From a bacterium (GTDB taxonomy: Bacteria; Bacillota_I; Bacilli_A; RFN20; CAG-826): 32,622 bases of DNA. How positions within the stretch are numbered: position 1 is the first letter of the stretch; each line of letters starts with the position of its first letter. Below the pieces are notes generated by a model. That model ran no database searches. It was not told the origin of the DNA and worked only from the letters and a program-made list of their open reading frames with translations. The position numbers and the translations under genes are program-made. The stretch lies in NCBI GenBank assembly GCA_029098125.1, contig JAQXNS010000121.1:1-32622 (forward strand). The letters run 5' to 3'. This document shows positions 1 to 9,633 of the stretch, in pieces.

Positions 1-50
1 TTAGATAATTTTTATTTCTTATTAATGAATTTTTGTTAAATATATATTAG

Positions 51-56
51 TATAAT
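51..56 (+). promoter_or_regulatory. Perfect TATAAT -10 element 5 bp upstream of the LacI-family ATG
   Basis: TATAAT at 51-56, ATG at 62; no convincing Shine-Dalgarno between them. Confidence 0.45.
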
Positions 57-61
57 TTTAA

Positions 62-1087
62 ATGGAAAAGAAAAAAGTCAGTATTTATACAATTGCTAAA
101 TCATTAAATGTCTCTCCAGCTACAGTTAGTTATGTCGTAACTGGAAGATATAATAAGATGTCTTTAGAAACAAGACAGAAAATTTTGGATGAAATTGAAA
201 GAACTGGGTATGTTCCTGACGTTAATGCTCGTGGTCTTTCTTGTGGTAAAAGTCGCTTAATTGGATTGTTTTTACCTATTTCGCAAGATAATAAGTCATC
301 AAATTTACTATTAAATCCTTTTTACATGGAGTTTATAGCTGCGATTGAAAAACATAATCGCGATTCTGGCTACGATCTTGTTTTAGGATATAAAAATCAA
401 GACGATTTTATTTCTTGGGCTTTAAGCAGAAATTTTGATGCTGTAATTATGTTAGGAAAATTTCCAACTGAAGAAGCTTTTAAAGTCGAATCTTTAAGGA
501 TGCCTATTATTTTTATTGATGTTTATGCTGATGAATTTTCAAAATATACAAATATTAGAAGTGATGATAAAGGCGGAATGTATAGTGCTACAAAATACTT
601 GCTTGAACTAGGACATAGAAAAATTGGATATGTTGGAACCGCATCTCGTTCTGAATTAGATAAAAGAAGATATGAAGGATATTCAATTGCTCTTAAGGAA
701 TATGGACTTGAAGTTGATAGTAATCTTTTATATATATCTTATCCAGATTTTGAAGGTGGTTTACAGATTGCTGATAAAATTATGGAAGATAATAAAGTCA
801 GCGCTATTGTTTGTAGCGCAGATGTAATTGCAATTGGTATTTCACATAAATATGAATTAAAAGGTAAAAAAATACCTGATGATTTAAGCATTATAGGTTT
901 TGATGATATTAAAGAGGTCACTTATGTTTTTCCTGCTCTAACTACTGTAAGACAAAATATAGAAGAAAAAGGTCGTATAGTAATGGAAACATTAAAAGAA
1001 GCGATTGAAAATGAGAATTTTGAACGAAAAATAATTGAAGTAAAAACAGAACTAATCGTTAGAAATTCAACAAAAAAATATGAATAA
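62..1087 (+). CDS. LacI/GalR-family transcriptional regulator
   Basis: N-terminal HTH 'VSIYTIAKSLNVSPATVSYVVTGRYNKMSLETRQKILDEIERTGYVPD' and periplasmic-binding-like effector domain ('HRKIGYVGTA', 'DDLSIIGFDDI', 'LTTVRQ'). Confidence 0.95.
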   Translation: MEKKKVSIYTIAKSLNVSPATVSYVVTGRYNKMSLETRQKILDEIERTGYVPDVNARGLSCGKSRLIGLFLPISQDNKSSNLLLNPFYMEFIAAIEKHNRDSGYDLVLGYKNQDDFISWALSRNFDAVIMLGKFPTEEAFKVESLRMPIIFIDVYADEFSKYTNIRSDDKGGMYSATKYLLELGHRKIGYVGTASRSELDKRRYEGYSIALKEYGLEVDSNLLYISYPDFEGGLQIADKIMEDNKVSAIVCSADVIAIGISHKYELKGKKIPDDLSIIGFDDIKEVTYVFPALTTVRQNIEEKGRIVMETLKEAIENENFERKIIEVKTELIVRNSTKKYE

Positions 1088-1118
1088 TTATTTATTTTTG
1101 CAAAAAGAGATTTTTTTC

Positions 1119-1154
1119 TTTGTTAACCTTTGTTAACCGATAAACTTACTCTTT
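1119..1154. promoter_or_regulatory. Candidate operator: tandem TTTGTTAACC TTTGTTAACC with partial dyad GTTAACCGATAAAC
   Basis: Direct 10-bp repeat at 1119-1128 and 1129-1138; GTTAAC-N4-GTTAAC is also a dyad. It lies between the LacI gene and the beta-helix gene, upstream of TATAAT at 1175-1180. Confidence 0.4.
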
Positions 1155-1174
1155 TTTTTCAATTTTTTTGTTGT

Positions 1175-1180
1175 TATAAT
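1175..1180 (+). promoter_or_regulatory. Probable -10 element (TATAAT) of the locus 1 operon
   Basis: TATAAT 31 bp upstream of the ATG at 1211, which has SD TTGGAGGAA; -35 is not clear. Confidence 0.4.
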
Positions 1181-1210
1181 TGGTCTATAGATATTTTTGG
1201 AGGAACTATA

Positions 1211-3838
1211 ATGATTAAAAATAAGTTTTTTAGTTTTTTCATTTCATGTTCGTTTGCCTTACCTTTATTACTAACAGGTTGTAAAAATAATAATGATTCA
1301 ATTGCTACTAAACCTGTCGATTATGAAGCTACTTTTATTGAGAGTGATAAAACAGTAAGTGAAACAAAAATCAAGGTTTATGAAGGGCCAAAGACATTTA
1401 CAAGTAGCGATAAATGCAAAGTATCTGTTGAAGGTCAAGAATTATTTGTTTATGAGACATTAGTTAATTACAATAGACAATTTACTTGGAGTACTGAAGA
1501 TACAAAAGCTCCTGTTGTACTTTTTGATTTTGAAGGTAAAGTACATATGGAGGTTGAAATCAATACTGATGAAACTATTACAACAGCATCATTATCTCCT
1601 CTTGCTTATCAAATTCCTATAGCAATTGATGGCAATAAGCTTAGTTTTGACCTTGAATATCAATCTAATTATGTTTTGACATTTAACGATGACTATAAAA
1701 CTGCTATTCATATTTTCACAAATGAGATTGAAGAAGACGAAATCACTGAAGAAATGGCTAAAAATGATGATAGCATTGTTTACATTGGTCCAGGTTTATA
1801 TAAAGCAGATACTATTCCTGTTAAAGATAATTCGACAATTTATATTGCTGGTGGAGCCTTTGTTTATGGCGATATTCATGGCGAAGTTGTTGAAAATTTA
1901 ACTATTAAAGGTCATGGAATCATTTCTGGGGACATTTATACAAGAACAAGTGATACAGATTACACAGTTCCTGTAGTTTTAAGAAATGCAAAACATATTG
2001 TCCTTGAAGATATCACATTTTTAAATCCAGCTGGTTGGGTAATAAATCTTTATAAATGTGAAGATGTAAAAATTAATAACATCAAAATTATTTCAGCTAG
2101 ACAAAACGGTGATGGAATCTCTGTTCAAAGTTCAAAAGATGTTACTGTTAAAGGTGGATTTGTTAGAACTTGGGATGATTCTTTAGTTGTCAAAAATAAT
2201 GATTTAGGAACAACTGAAAATGTAACTTTTGATGGAGTTACAGTTTGGACAGATCTTGCTCAATCCATGGAAGTTGGTTATGAAACTCATGGTGCTTATA
2301 TGAAAAATATTACTTTTAAGAATATTACTGTCTTAAATAATTTTCATAAAGCTGTAATTAGCATGCACAATTGTGATGAAGCAGAAATTAGTAATGTAAC
2401 ATATGAAAATATTACAGTTGAAAACGCTGCAATGTTTGGGGATGATCAAACTGATGGCGAAAATGACTTTTTCATTGATTTTACAATAGCTTACAACGTT
2501 GAATGGACTGAATCTGGTGGAGATAGAGGCTCAATTGATGGTGTAAACATTCATAATGTTAAGGTTTATAACGAAGAAGAATTAGAAGGTGGAGTGTCAT
2601 CAATTTCTTCTCGTATGCTTGGTGAAAGTGATACTTCAATGATCAAAAATGTAACTATTAAAGGCATTGAAATTGAAGGTAGAAATATTAGTAATGCTCA
2701 AGATTTAAAGCTAACAACAAATAATTACGTTTCTAATGTAAATTTTGAAGCTGAAGAAGTTCATGGCGCTGAAATTTATCTTCCTTATAAATTAGATTTA
2801 AAAAATACTGAAGCAAAAATTGATGTAGTAGAAAGTCCAACTCAAGATGGAATTCTCACTCCTTCATTCTCGTGGAAAGAATCTGATCGTTCATTCCTTG
2901 GTTCAAAAGCTTCAACTGAAGGTTTCACATTTGCAAATACTCATGGAAAAGGTACAACAAATAAGAGCGAAGCAGATGATGGAAGTGGTGATTTTGCTTT
3001 AACTGGCCATAGCGCAAATAATGTTTATGATAATGATTTAACAACTTATTATCAAAATGCTGAATGGAAAAACGAAAATGATGAATTTGCAGCAATAACT
3101 GTTAATTTCAATCGAGCAATTACTGTTGGAACACTTCGAATTATTGGTTTAGATGATAATAAATATTATTCAACATATACAATTTCTGTTTGGGTTTTAA
3201 AAGATCCTGCAAAATCTTACGTTAGAAGTGTTGGTTTAAGAACTTATGAAATGTCACCAATTGTCAATAATTGCATTGATATTAATATAACTGCACAAGA
3301 ATATTATGGAATTCAACTTAGATTATTTAAGGTGAATGGTCCAACAAATGCAATAAATTATCAAATTAGTGAAGTTGAATTTTATCAACCATCGCTTACT
3401 TTCAATAAAGCAATTGTTGATTCAACAGAACATAATGATGTTTACACAATCAATCGTGTAAATGATGGTGATCCAACTGGTACATCATATTATGAAAGTA
3501 AAACATTACCAGCTTATTTTGTTATTGATTTAGGCGATATCTATGATTTAAAAACTTTTGGTTTATTCTTGTCTCCATCTCTAGCTTGGTCAGCAAGAAC
3601 TCAAGAAATTGAAATTCTTGTTTCTCCTTATAATTCAAGCTATGACAAAAATAAAGCAGAATTTGTTACTGCAAGTCAAAAAACAGCATATTTATTCGAT
3701 CCATCAACTGGTAATAACAATATTGTTTCCCTTGAAAATAAAATTCAAGGTAGATTTATCAAAGTGATTATATACTCAAATACTGATAAAGGCGGCTATG
3801 GTGGCCAATTAGCCGAATTTACTGCTTATTCTGAGTAA
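1211..3838 (+). CDS. Secreted lipoprotein: GH28/GH49-like right-handed beta-helix hydrolase with two C-terminal F5/8-type C (discoidin/CBM32-like) domains
   Basis: Start corrected from 1130 to ATG 1211 (SD GGAGGA; lipobox 'LLLTGC'). Beta-helix repeats with 'ARQNGDGISVQSS' and 'RTWDDSLVVKN'; two discoidin-like modules from about residue 610 to the end. Confidence 0.8.
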   Translation: MIKNKFFSFFISCSFALPLLLTGCKNNNDSIATKPVDYEATFIESDKTVSETKIKVYEGPKTFTSSDKCKVSVEGQELFVYETLVNYNRQFTWSTEDTKAPVVLFDFEGKVHMEVEINTDETITTASLSPLAYQIPIAIDGNKLSFDLEYQSNYVLTFNDDYKTAIHIFTNEIEEDEITEEMAKNDDSIVYIGPGLYKADTIPVKDNSTIYIAGGAFVYGDIHGEVVENLTIKGHGIISGDIYTRTSDTDYTVPVVLRNAKHIVLEDITFLNPAGWVINLYKCEDVKINNIKIISARQNGDGISVQSSKDVTVKGGFVRTWDDSLVVKNNDLGTTENVTFDGVTVWTDLAQSMEVGYETHGAYMKNITFKNITVLNNFHKAVISMHNCDEAEISNVTYENITVENAAMFGDDQTDGENDFFIDFTIAYNVEWTESGGDRGSIDGVNIHNVKVYNEEELEGGVSSISSRMLGESDTSMIKNVTIKGIEIEGRNISNAQDLKLTTNNYVSNVNFEAEEVHGAEIYLPYKLDLKNTEAKIDVVESPTQDGILTPSFSWKESDRSFLGSKASTEGFTFANTHGKGTTNKSEADDGSGDFALTGHSANNVYDNDLTTYYQNAEWKNENDEFAAITVNFNRAITVGTLRIIGLDDNKYYSTYTISVWVLKDPAKSYVRSVGLRTYEMSPIVNNCIDINITAQEYYGIQLRLFKVNGPTNAINYQISEVEFYQPSLTFNKAIVDSTEHNDVYTINRVNDGDPTGTSYYESKTLPAYFVIDLGDIYDLKTFGLFLSPSLAWSARTQEIEILVSPYNSSYDKNKAEFVTASQKTAYLFDPSTGNNNIVSLENKIQGRFIKVIIYSNTDKGGYGGQLAEFTAYSE

Positions 3839-3880
3839 ATATAAATTAATTTATAATAATATAAAGGAAAGGATTCATTT

Positions 3881-6346
3881 ATGAAAAACAAAAAATTTCT
3901 AGCCGTAATGCTCCTTGCTACTCTTGGTTTAGCTGCATGTAATTCCAGAGTTCCTACACCAGATGATAATAATGGTGGCAACAATGGTGATAATAGTGGC
4001 GATAACAATGGCGATAACAATGGAGGAAACAATGGTGATAATAGTGGAGATAACACTCCAGAAGTAACTCACCAAAATCCATTTACAAAAGACGTTGCAG
4101 AAGGAACACTTTTAAGAAATTACAATTCTCAATTCGATTTAATGGTTGATGATTTTTCTTCAGAAACTTTAAAAGGCACATTATCAGGTAAAGAAAATCA
4201 AAATTTACTTCGTGTTTTAGTTGATTCAGAAGATCCATCATACCCATGTTCTGGTGATGCATCTATCTATAAAACAGCTTCAGCTACTTTTGCTGCTTCG
4301 CATCCTGATGCAATCTCATTTAGAGTTAGAAAAGTTGGCGAAGGCACATTATCAATTAATGATTTGGTTTTAGGTTTACGTGGTGATGACTCTGTTCAAC
4401 TTCACGAAATTAGTTTAAAAGATGCATATAATTCAGATAATGAAAAGTTAGCTGAATTATCTAATGAATGGCAAGATGTTGAAATCGATTTAGGAAATAC
4501 AATCGAAGACGATACAACAGAATATTTACTCCCAGATGGTAAAAAGAGCGGAATAAAAGTTCTTGAAACAATGGTTGGTTTCCATTTATACGCTAAAAAA
4601 GATGCAAATGTTTCACAAGTTATTGAAATTAGTGAAGTTTCAGTTACTAAAGGAACAACTAAAACAGTTGTTGATGTATTTGATCATCCAAAAACAAACG
4701 CAAATCCAACATTTGGCCCATGGTGGGTTGATTCAACTGGTTTTATTGTCCGTAAAGGTATAAATATCAATAAAGGAAGTTACACAATTTCTTTACCAGC
4801 AGGATATGAAGAATATCAATATCTCGTTGTTGAAGCAAATGGCGATTCAAAAGGATTAAGTATTAACTCAACAGCTGCTGACATTGGCGCAGTTAATGGT
4901 GCATATTTTGATTTTGTTGTTGAAACTACACTAACAAGTTCATTAAAAATAGAAAGTACAACTGATTTAAATATTTCTGCAATTTTCTTAACAAATCTTA
5001 AAGATAAAGAAGCTTTATCAGAATATCCTCTAATTGATATTGAAAATAGAGTCGTATTTGATGACTTCAATAGAACACAAACAACATTCACTGGTGATTG
5101 GGATGCTGCAAGTTCAGCTGATTATGCTCCTGATGGAATCCAAGTTGCTTTATCTTATAGCAATCCTCAACTTGTCTCAGTTAGTGAAGGCACTTTAAAA
5201 ATTGCACAACCTGCTGAAGGACAATATGTAAATCTTAAAGAAGCTAATGCAAATGCAGTTCATAGTGGTTCACGCTACATGGTTATCGTTGCAAAAGGTA
5301 ACATGGAAGGATTTAGATTAGCAAGTGCAGCAAGCAATGTAATGTGGTCACATGATTGGTTAGCAGGTACTGGATTAAAATCAATTCCAACTGATTTAGA
5401 TAATTATCCATATCAAAAAGACGGATTTGTTCACTATATTATTGATTTGAAAGAAATGAATAGTGATATTGGCACTGATGATTTCATCGATATGTATTTC
5501 AATAACGCAGTCGAAATCGATAGTATTTACTTTACAAATACAGTTGGAGTTAAAACTGAAACAAATTCACTCAATGCTAGTCCAGATCTTAGCGCTTACA
5601 ACTATGGCGGATATGTCTATTTAGGTGGAGCATATAGAACTGACATCACAATTAAAGGAACAGGTAACTTATCATCTTTAAGATTCACTTCAGATGCAGG
5701 AGAATTCTGGTTTAAAGACAATAAAGTTATCGGAATTGATGGAAATCCAATTTCTAAAGACTTAACATTTAGCGAAGATCAACCATTAACTATTTCAATT
5801 GATGTTGAAGCAACAAATTTTGGAGCAGAAGGAATCCATTTACATACTGGTGGCTTTGATGGTTCAACTGGTTCAATCACTGAAATTAGTTACACAAGAT
5901 ACTATATAAGTGAATGGAGTAGAATTGATACACTTTCACTCAATAATTCTGAAAAAGCTGCAGGTTATTCATATATTGGTGCTTATAATCAAAAAGAAAC
6001 TGGCGCTAAAATATTAGAACTTTCACTTACAGCAGATGAAACTGGTGCAACAATTGCATCTTTACGTCTTGAAGGTTCAGAAATTAGAGCTGTAAATGCT
6101 TCAAAAGTTTATGATGTTGATGGAAACGTTATCGATCAAAATACTGTAATTTCAAATGATGCTGAAAATCCAACTGTTTTAAAGATTGATCTTGCAAAAA
6201 CTTTTGAAGGTGCTACACCTTATAAAGATGATGGATGGGCACATATTCACTTCGGTGATGGAACAACAAATACTGCAAATATTACATTTAGTGGTAAAAT
6301 TTATGTTCCATTTACAGCAGAAGGACAAATTGCTGCTTATAAATAA
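3881..6346 (+). CDS. Large surface lipoprotein with low-complexity Asn/Gly/Asp linker; probable carbohydrate-binding modules
   Basis: SD AAGGAAAGG; lipobox 'ATLGLAAC'; NG/GDN-rich linker followed by beta-rich modules. Specific family not recognised. Confidence 0.7.
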   Translation: MKNKKFLAVMLLATLGLAACNSRVPTPDDNNGGNNGDNSGDNNGDNNGGNNGDNSGDNTPEVTHQNPFTKDVAEGTLLRNYNSQFDLMVDDFSSETLKGTLSGKENQNLLRVLVDSEDPSYPCSGDASIYKTASATFAASHPDAISFRVRKVGEGTLSINDLVLGLRGDDSVQLHEISLKDAYNSDNEKLAELSNEWQDVEIDLGNTIEDDTTEYLLPDGKKSGIKVLETMVGFHLYAKKDANVSQVIEISEVSVTKGTTKTVVDVFDHPKTNANPTFGPWWVDSTGFIVRKGININKGSYTISLPAGYEEYQYLVVEANGDSKGLSINSTAADIGAVNGAYFDFVVETTLTSSLKIESTTDLNISAIFLTNLKDKEALSEYPLIDIENRVVFDDFNRTQTTFTGDWDAASSADYAPDGIQVALSYSNPQLVSVSEGTLKIAQPAEGQYVNLKEANANAVHSGSRYMVIVAKGNMEGFRLASAASNVMWSHDWLAGTGLKSIPTDLDNYPYQKDGFVHYIIDLKEMNSDIGTDDFIDMYFNNAVEIDSIYFTNTVGVKTETNSLNASPDLSAYNYGGYVYLGGAYRTDITIKGTGNLSSLRFTSDAGEFWFKDNKVIGIDGNPISKDLTFSEDQPLTISIDVEATNFGAEGIHLHTGGFDGSTGSITEISYTRYYISEWSRIDTLSLNNSEKAAGYSYIGAYNQKETGAKILELSLTADETGATIASLRLEGSEIRAVNASKVYDVDGNVIDQNTVISNDAENPTVLKIDLAKTFEGATPYKDDGWAHIHFGDGTTNTANITFSGKIYVPFTAEGQIAAYK
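3964..4054 (+). repeat. Degenerate 12-bp in-frame tandem repeat (GGTGATAATAGT / GGCGATAACAAT type) encoding a GDNN/GDNS linker
   Basis: Translated as NNGGNNGDNSGDNNGDNNGGNNGDNSGDN. Confidence 0.85.
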
Positions 6347-6357
6347 TCATATATAAT

Positions 6358-6389
6358 TAAATTGTAGGGGAATTTTCCCCTACAATTTA
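6358..6389. terminator. Strong intercistronic hairpin (perfect 15-bp arms, no T tract)
   Basis: TAAATTGTAGGGGAA tt TTCCCCTACAATTTA between the 821-aa lipoprotein and the SBP gene. Confidence 0.65.
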
Positions 6390-6411
6390 TGGGAATCTTG
6401 AGGAAAATCTT

Positions 6412-7809
6412 ATGAAAAATAAATTTTTATTATGTTGTTCAGTCTTATTTAGTCTTTCATTTCTCGTTGGATGTGGGGGAAATTCAAAAATTCAGTTAAA
6501 AATTGGCTTTTGGCCTCTTTCAACTGATAAAGAAGATGTAAGCATGTACACTTCATGGAAAACAAATTTTGAAAAAGATTTTCCTCAATATGAAATTGTT
6601 GCTGATCATTACGAATATTCAAAGGATACAATTATAGCAAGAGCTAGAAGTGGAACACTTCCAACTGTTTTCCAAACTTGGTTTACTGAACCTGAATCGT
6701 TAGTTAAATCAGGCTTTATTAGACCAATCACAACGCAAATTAATAGTTTAGGTTGGTTAGATAAAATGGAAAGCGGGATGAAAAATGCCCTTACTTTTGA
6801 TGATCAAGTTTATGGTATCCCTCGTGATGGTTACGGTCTTGGTTTATTGATTAACCTTGCAACTTTTTATGATAATGGACTTATTGATAAAGATGAAAGT
6901 GGTAAATATGTCCTTTATGATGAAAGTAATAAACCATTATATCCAACTACTTTTGAAGAAATAACTGAAGCTGGCAGAACAATTAGTGAATCTAGTGATA
7001 CAAAAGCGATTTATATTTGTTCTACAAATAAAAATGGTGGTTGGCAATTATCAAATTATGCTTGGAATTTTGGCGCAACCTTAGTTAAAGAAGAAGGCGG
7101 AAAAATTAAAGCAAATCTAGATTCTAAAGAGGTAGTTGCTGCTTTAGACTGGATAAAAGAATTAAAAAATGAAGATTTATTATTGAATCAAAAATCTGTT
7201 GAATATGAAGGATGGTACAACAAAATTGGCAATCAAGTTGCGATGGCTGTTGTTGGAAATGATGTTATTAAACTTGCTGCAACCCAAGCTCACTTGAATA
7301 TGGATGATTTTGCTTTTGTACCAATGCCAAGTGATGGAATAAATAAACGCTATTCTTTATATGGTGGTACACCTTATGTCTTTGCAAAAAATGCAAGTGA
7401 TGAACAAGTTGAAGGTGTTTTAAAGTTTTTTGATTATATAGGTCGTTCTCCAAATATTACAGAAATTTCAAAAGATGCAATGAGATATGGCTTTGAAGTT
7501 GCAAAAAGAAAGAATCAACCTATTATGCCAGAAATTTCACCTTGGATTAATGAAGAATATGTCAATTACAAAGATGAATTATTAAATGAATTTATTAATG
7601 TCAATATGGGTTATTACAATGAATTCTTTGATAATATTGATGAAAATAAACATCCTGAAGTAGAGTATTTACCTCAAGAAATGTATGAGATTTTAGATAA
7701 TGCAATTTCCCAAGTTTTTGAAAATCCATCAACTTGTAATACTCAAACAATTCTTACAACCTGCAATGCAAAATATCAAGAAAAGTTAGATGCAGAATAT
7801 AATAAATAA
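6412..7809 (+). CDS. ABC transporter extracellular solute-binding lipoprotein (family 1 sugar-binding type)
   Basis: Lipobox 'LSFLVGC'; 'YGIPRDGYGLGLLINLATFYDNGLID', 'YSLYGGTPYVFAKNASDEQ'; followed by two MalF/MalG-type permeases. Confidence 0.9.
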   Translation: MKNKFLLCCSVLFSLSFLVGCGGNSKIQLKIGFWPLSTDKEDVSMYTSWKTNFEKDFPQYEIVADHYEYSKDTIIARARSGTLPTVFQTWFTEPESLVKSGFIRPITTQINSLGWLDKMESGMKNALTFDDQVYGIPRDGYGLGLLINLATFYDNGLIDKDESGKYVLYDESNKPLYPTTFEEITEAGRTISESSDTKAIYICSTNKNGGWQLSNYAWNFGATLVKEEGGKIKANLDSKEVVAALDWIKELKNEDLLLNQKSVEYEGWYNKIGNQVAMAVVGNDVIKLAATQAHLNMDDFAFVPMPSDGINKRYSLYGGTPYVFAKNASDEQVEGVLKFFDYIGRSPNITEISKDAMRYGFEVAKRKNQPIMPEISPWINEEYVNYKDELLNEFINVNMGYYNEFFDNIDENKHPEVEYLPQEMYEILDNAISQVFENPSTCNTQTILTTCNAKYQEKLDAEYNK

Positions 7810-7811
7810 AT

Positions 7812-8714
7812 ATGGAAGATAAAAAGAAGAAAAAACTAAAATCCAAAATAAAAAGAAATGTAGTTGGATGGCTTATTATGCTTCCAACTTTAATTCTTTT
7901 TACTTTTTTTGTGTGGTATCCGCTTGTAAAGAACATAATTATTTCTTTTTTTGATACCTATGATATGAATAATTTTGTTTTTCTTCAAAATTATCAAGAT
8001 GTTTTTAAGGATGATTATTTTATTAGTGCTTTTGTAAACACTTTTAAATATATTTTGTGGTCGATAATTATCGGATTTTTCATTCCAATGATTGTTGGCT
8101 TATTTTTAAGTGAAATTATTCACTTTAAAGGTTTCTTTAGAGTTGCTATTTATATTCCATGTATGCTTAGCGGAATTGCTGTTGTATTTTTGTTTCAAAA
8201 TATTTATGGCGATGAAGCTTATTCTATTCTAAATGTAATTCGATCATTATTTGGTATGGAAAGAATGGATTTTAGAAGTAACGCTGATATTGTCATACCT
8301 TTAATTGTTGTTGCAATGACTTGGAAAGGATTTGGTGGAACTTCTTTGATTTATATGTCAAATTTTCAAGATATTGACACAAATTTATATGAAGCAAGCA
8401 GGATTGATGGAGCAAGTCCAATGCAAAGATTCTTTAAAATTACACTTCCTTTGATGAAACCAACAATTCTTACACTTTTGATTCTACAAATAATTTCAGT
8501 TTTCCAAGTTTTTTATGAACCAATGATTATCGCTGGTCAAACTGCAACAAGTGCAATGTCTTTAATGCAACTTTCATACTATTATTTTACAAAAATGGAA
8601 GATACAAAAAGTGCTGCAACAAGTGTTATTTTGGCTTTAATCATCATAATTATTACAATTATTTATTTTACAATTGTTAATAAACTAAATAATTCTAAGG
8701 AGAAAAGCAAATGA
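7812..8714 (+). CDS. ABC sugar permease, MalF/UgpA type
   Basis: Six predicted TM segments; EAA-like loop 'YEASRIDGASPMQRFFKITLPLMKPT'. Confidence 0.92.
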   Translation: MEDKKKKKLKSKIKRNVVGWLIMLPTLILFTFFVWYPLVKNIIISFFDTYDMNNFVFLQNYQDVFKDDYFISAFVNTFKYILWSIIIGFFIPMIVGLFLSEIIHFKGFFRVAIYIPCMLSGIAVVFLFQNIYGDEAYSILNVIRSLFGMERMDFRSNADIVIPLIVVAMTWKGFGGTSLIYMSNFQDIDTNLYEASRIDGASPMQRFFKITLPLMKPTILTLLILQIISVFQVFYEPMIIAGQTATSAMSLMQLSYYYFTKMEDTKSAATSVILALIIIIITIIYFTIVNKLNNSKEKSK

Positions 8715-9631
8715 AGCATAAAGATAAAAAAACCTTAGAATTTAAACCAAAAAGATTAAAAGATAAATTGAGTGGAATTATGAATTTTTCGGATTATCGA
8801 AAAATTCATAATAGAATTATTTATTCTCTTTTTATAATTTTGCTTGTTTTCTTTGTTTTAGTTGCACTTGTACCTATTATTTGGCTTTTTATTACATCTT
8901 TTAAAACAATACAAGAAATAAATTCAACAAAATATCAATTGTTCCCTGAGGTTTTTGATATTACGAAGATCTTTAAAGTCTGGGAAAAGATGAATTTATT
9001 GAGATATTATGGAAATACTTTGATTGTCGTTATTGGATCAATTATTTGTTCTGTAATTTTTAATGGCTTACTAGCTTATGTAATTGGTGTTATAAAACCA
9101 GTTGGTCATAAAATAATTCATGTAATGGTTTTACTTGGATACATGATTCCATCTGCTTTATCGATTGTTCCTCTTTTTATGGAAATCACAAAAGTTGGAA
9201 TGATTAATTCCTATTTACCACTATGTTTAACTTTTGGTGCAAATGCTTATTATTACATGCTTCTTAAAAATTCTTTTGAAAAAACTCCAAAAAGTTTCAT
9301 TGAAGCAGCTAGAATTGATGGACTTGGAGATATAAAAATATTTTTTAAAGTTGTAATTCCACTAAATAAATCAATTATTGGCGTCGTTGCAATTTTTACA
9401 ATGACTGCCTCATATTGTGATTTTTTATTACCAAAATTAGTTCTTCAAAATGAAGATCTAGCAACAATCATGGTCTATATCTACAATCTTGGAACAATGA
9501 CAACACCAACTTTTGACACAAGTGACTTTTTATTGCTACTTGTTATTTCAATGATTCCTCAAATTATCTTATTTATTATATTCCAAAAACAAATTCTTGG
9601 CGGTGCAACTGCAGGTGGGGTTAAAGAATAA
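8711..9631 (+). CDS. ABC sugar permease, MalG/UgpE type
   Basis: EAA-like loop 'IEAARIDGLGDIKIFFKVVIPLNKS'; ATGA overlap with the upstream permease. Confidence 0.92.
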   Translation: MKHKDKKTLEFKPKRLKDKLSGIMNFSDYRKIHNRIIYSLFIILLVFFVLVALVPIIWLFITSFKTIQEINSTKYQLFPEVFDITKIFKVWEKMNLLRYYGNTLIVVIGSIICSVIFNGLLAYVIGVIKPVGHKIIHVMVLLGYMIPSALSIVPLFMEITKVGMINSYLPLCLTFGANAYYYMLLKNSFEKTPKSFIEAARIDGLGDIKIFFKVVIPLNKSIIGVVAIFTMTASYCDFLLPKLVLQNEDLATIMVYIYNLGTMTTPTFDTSDFLLLLVISMIPQIILFIIFQKQILGGATAGGVKE

Positions 9632-9633
9632 TT

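Noticed and set aside
1130-1210. N-terminal extension MLTDKLTLFFQFFCCYNWSIDIFGGTI of the 902-aa ORF
   Set aside because: This stretch contains the operator-like repeats, the TATAAT and the SD for ATG 1211, which begins a proper lipoprotein signal peptide.
3964-4054. CRISPR-like array
   Set aside because: 12-bp coding repeats without spacers; no cas genes in the window.
3826-4056. Minus-strand ORF 'MLSPLLSPLFPPLLSPLL...'
   Set aside because: Antisense of the GDNN tandem repeat; low complexity, no SD and inside a well-supported + strand CDS.
739-7936. Other short antisense or alternate-frame ORFs in the track (e.g. 739-921 -, 1689-1901 +, 4563-4763 +, 6449-6631 -, 7754-7936 -)
   Set aside because: Nested in strongly supported genes, no ribosome-binding sites and no recognisable domains.
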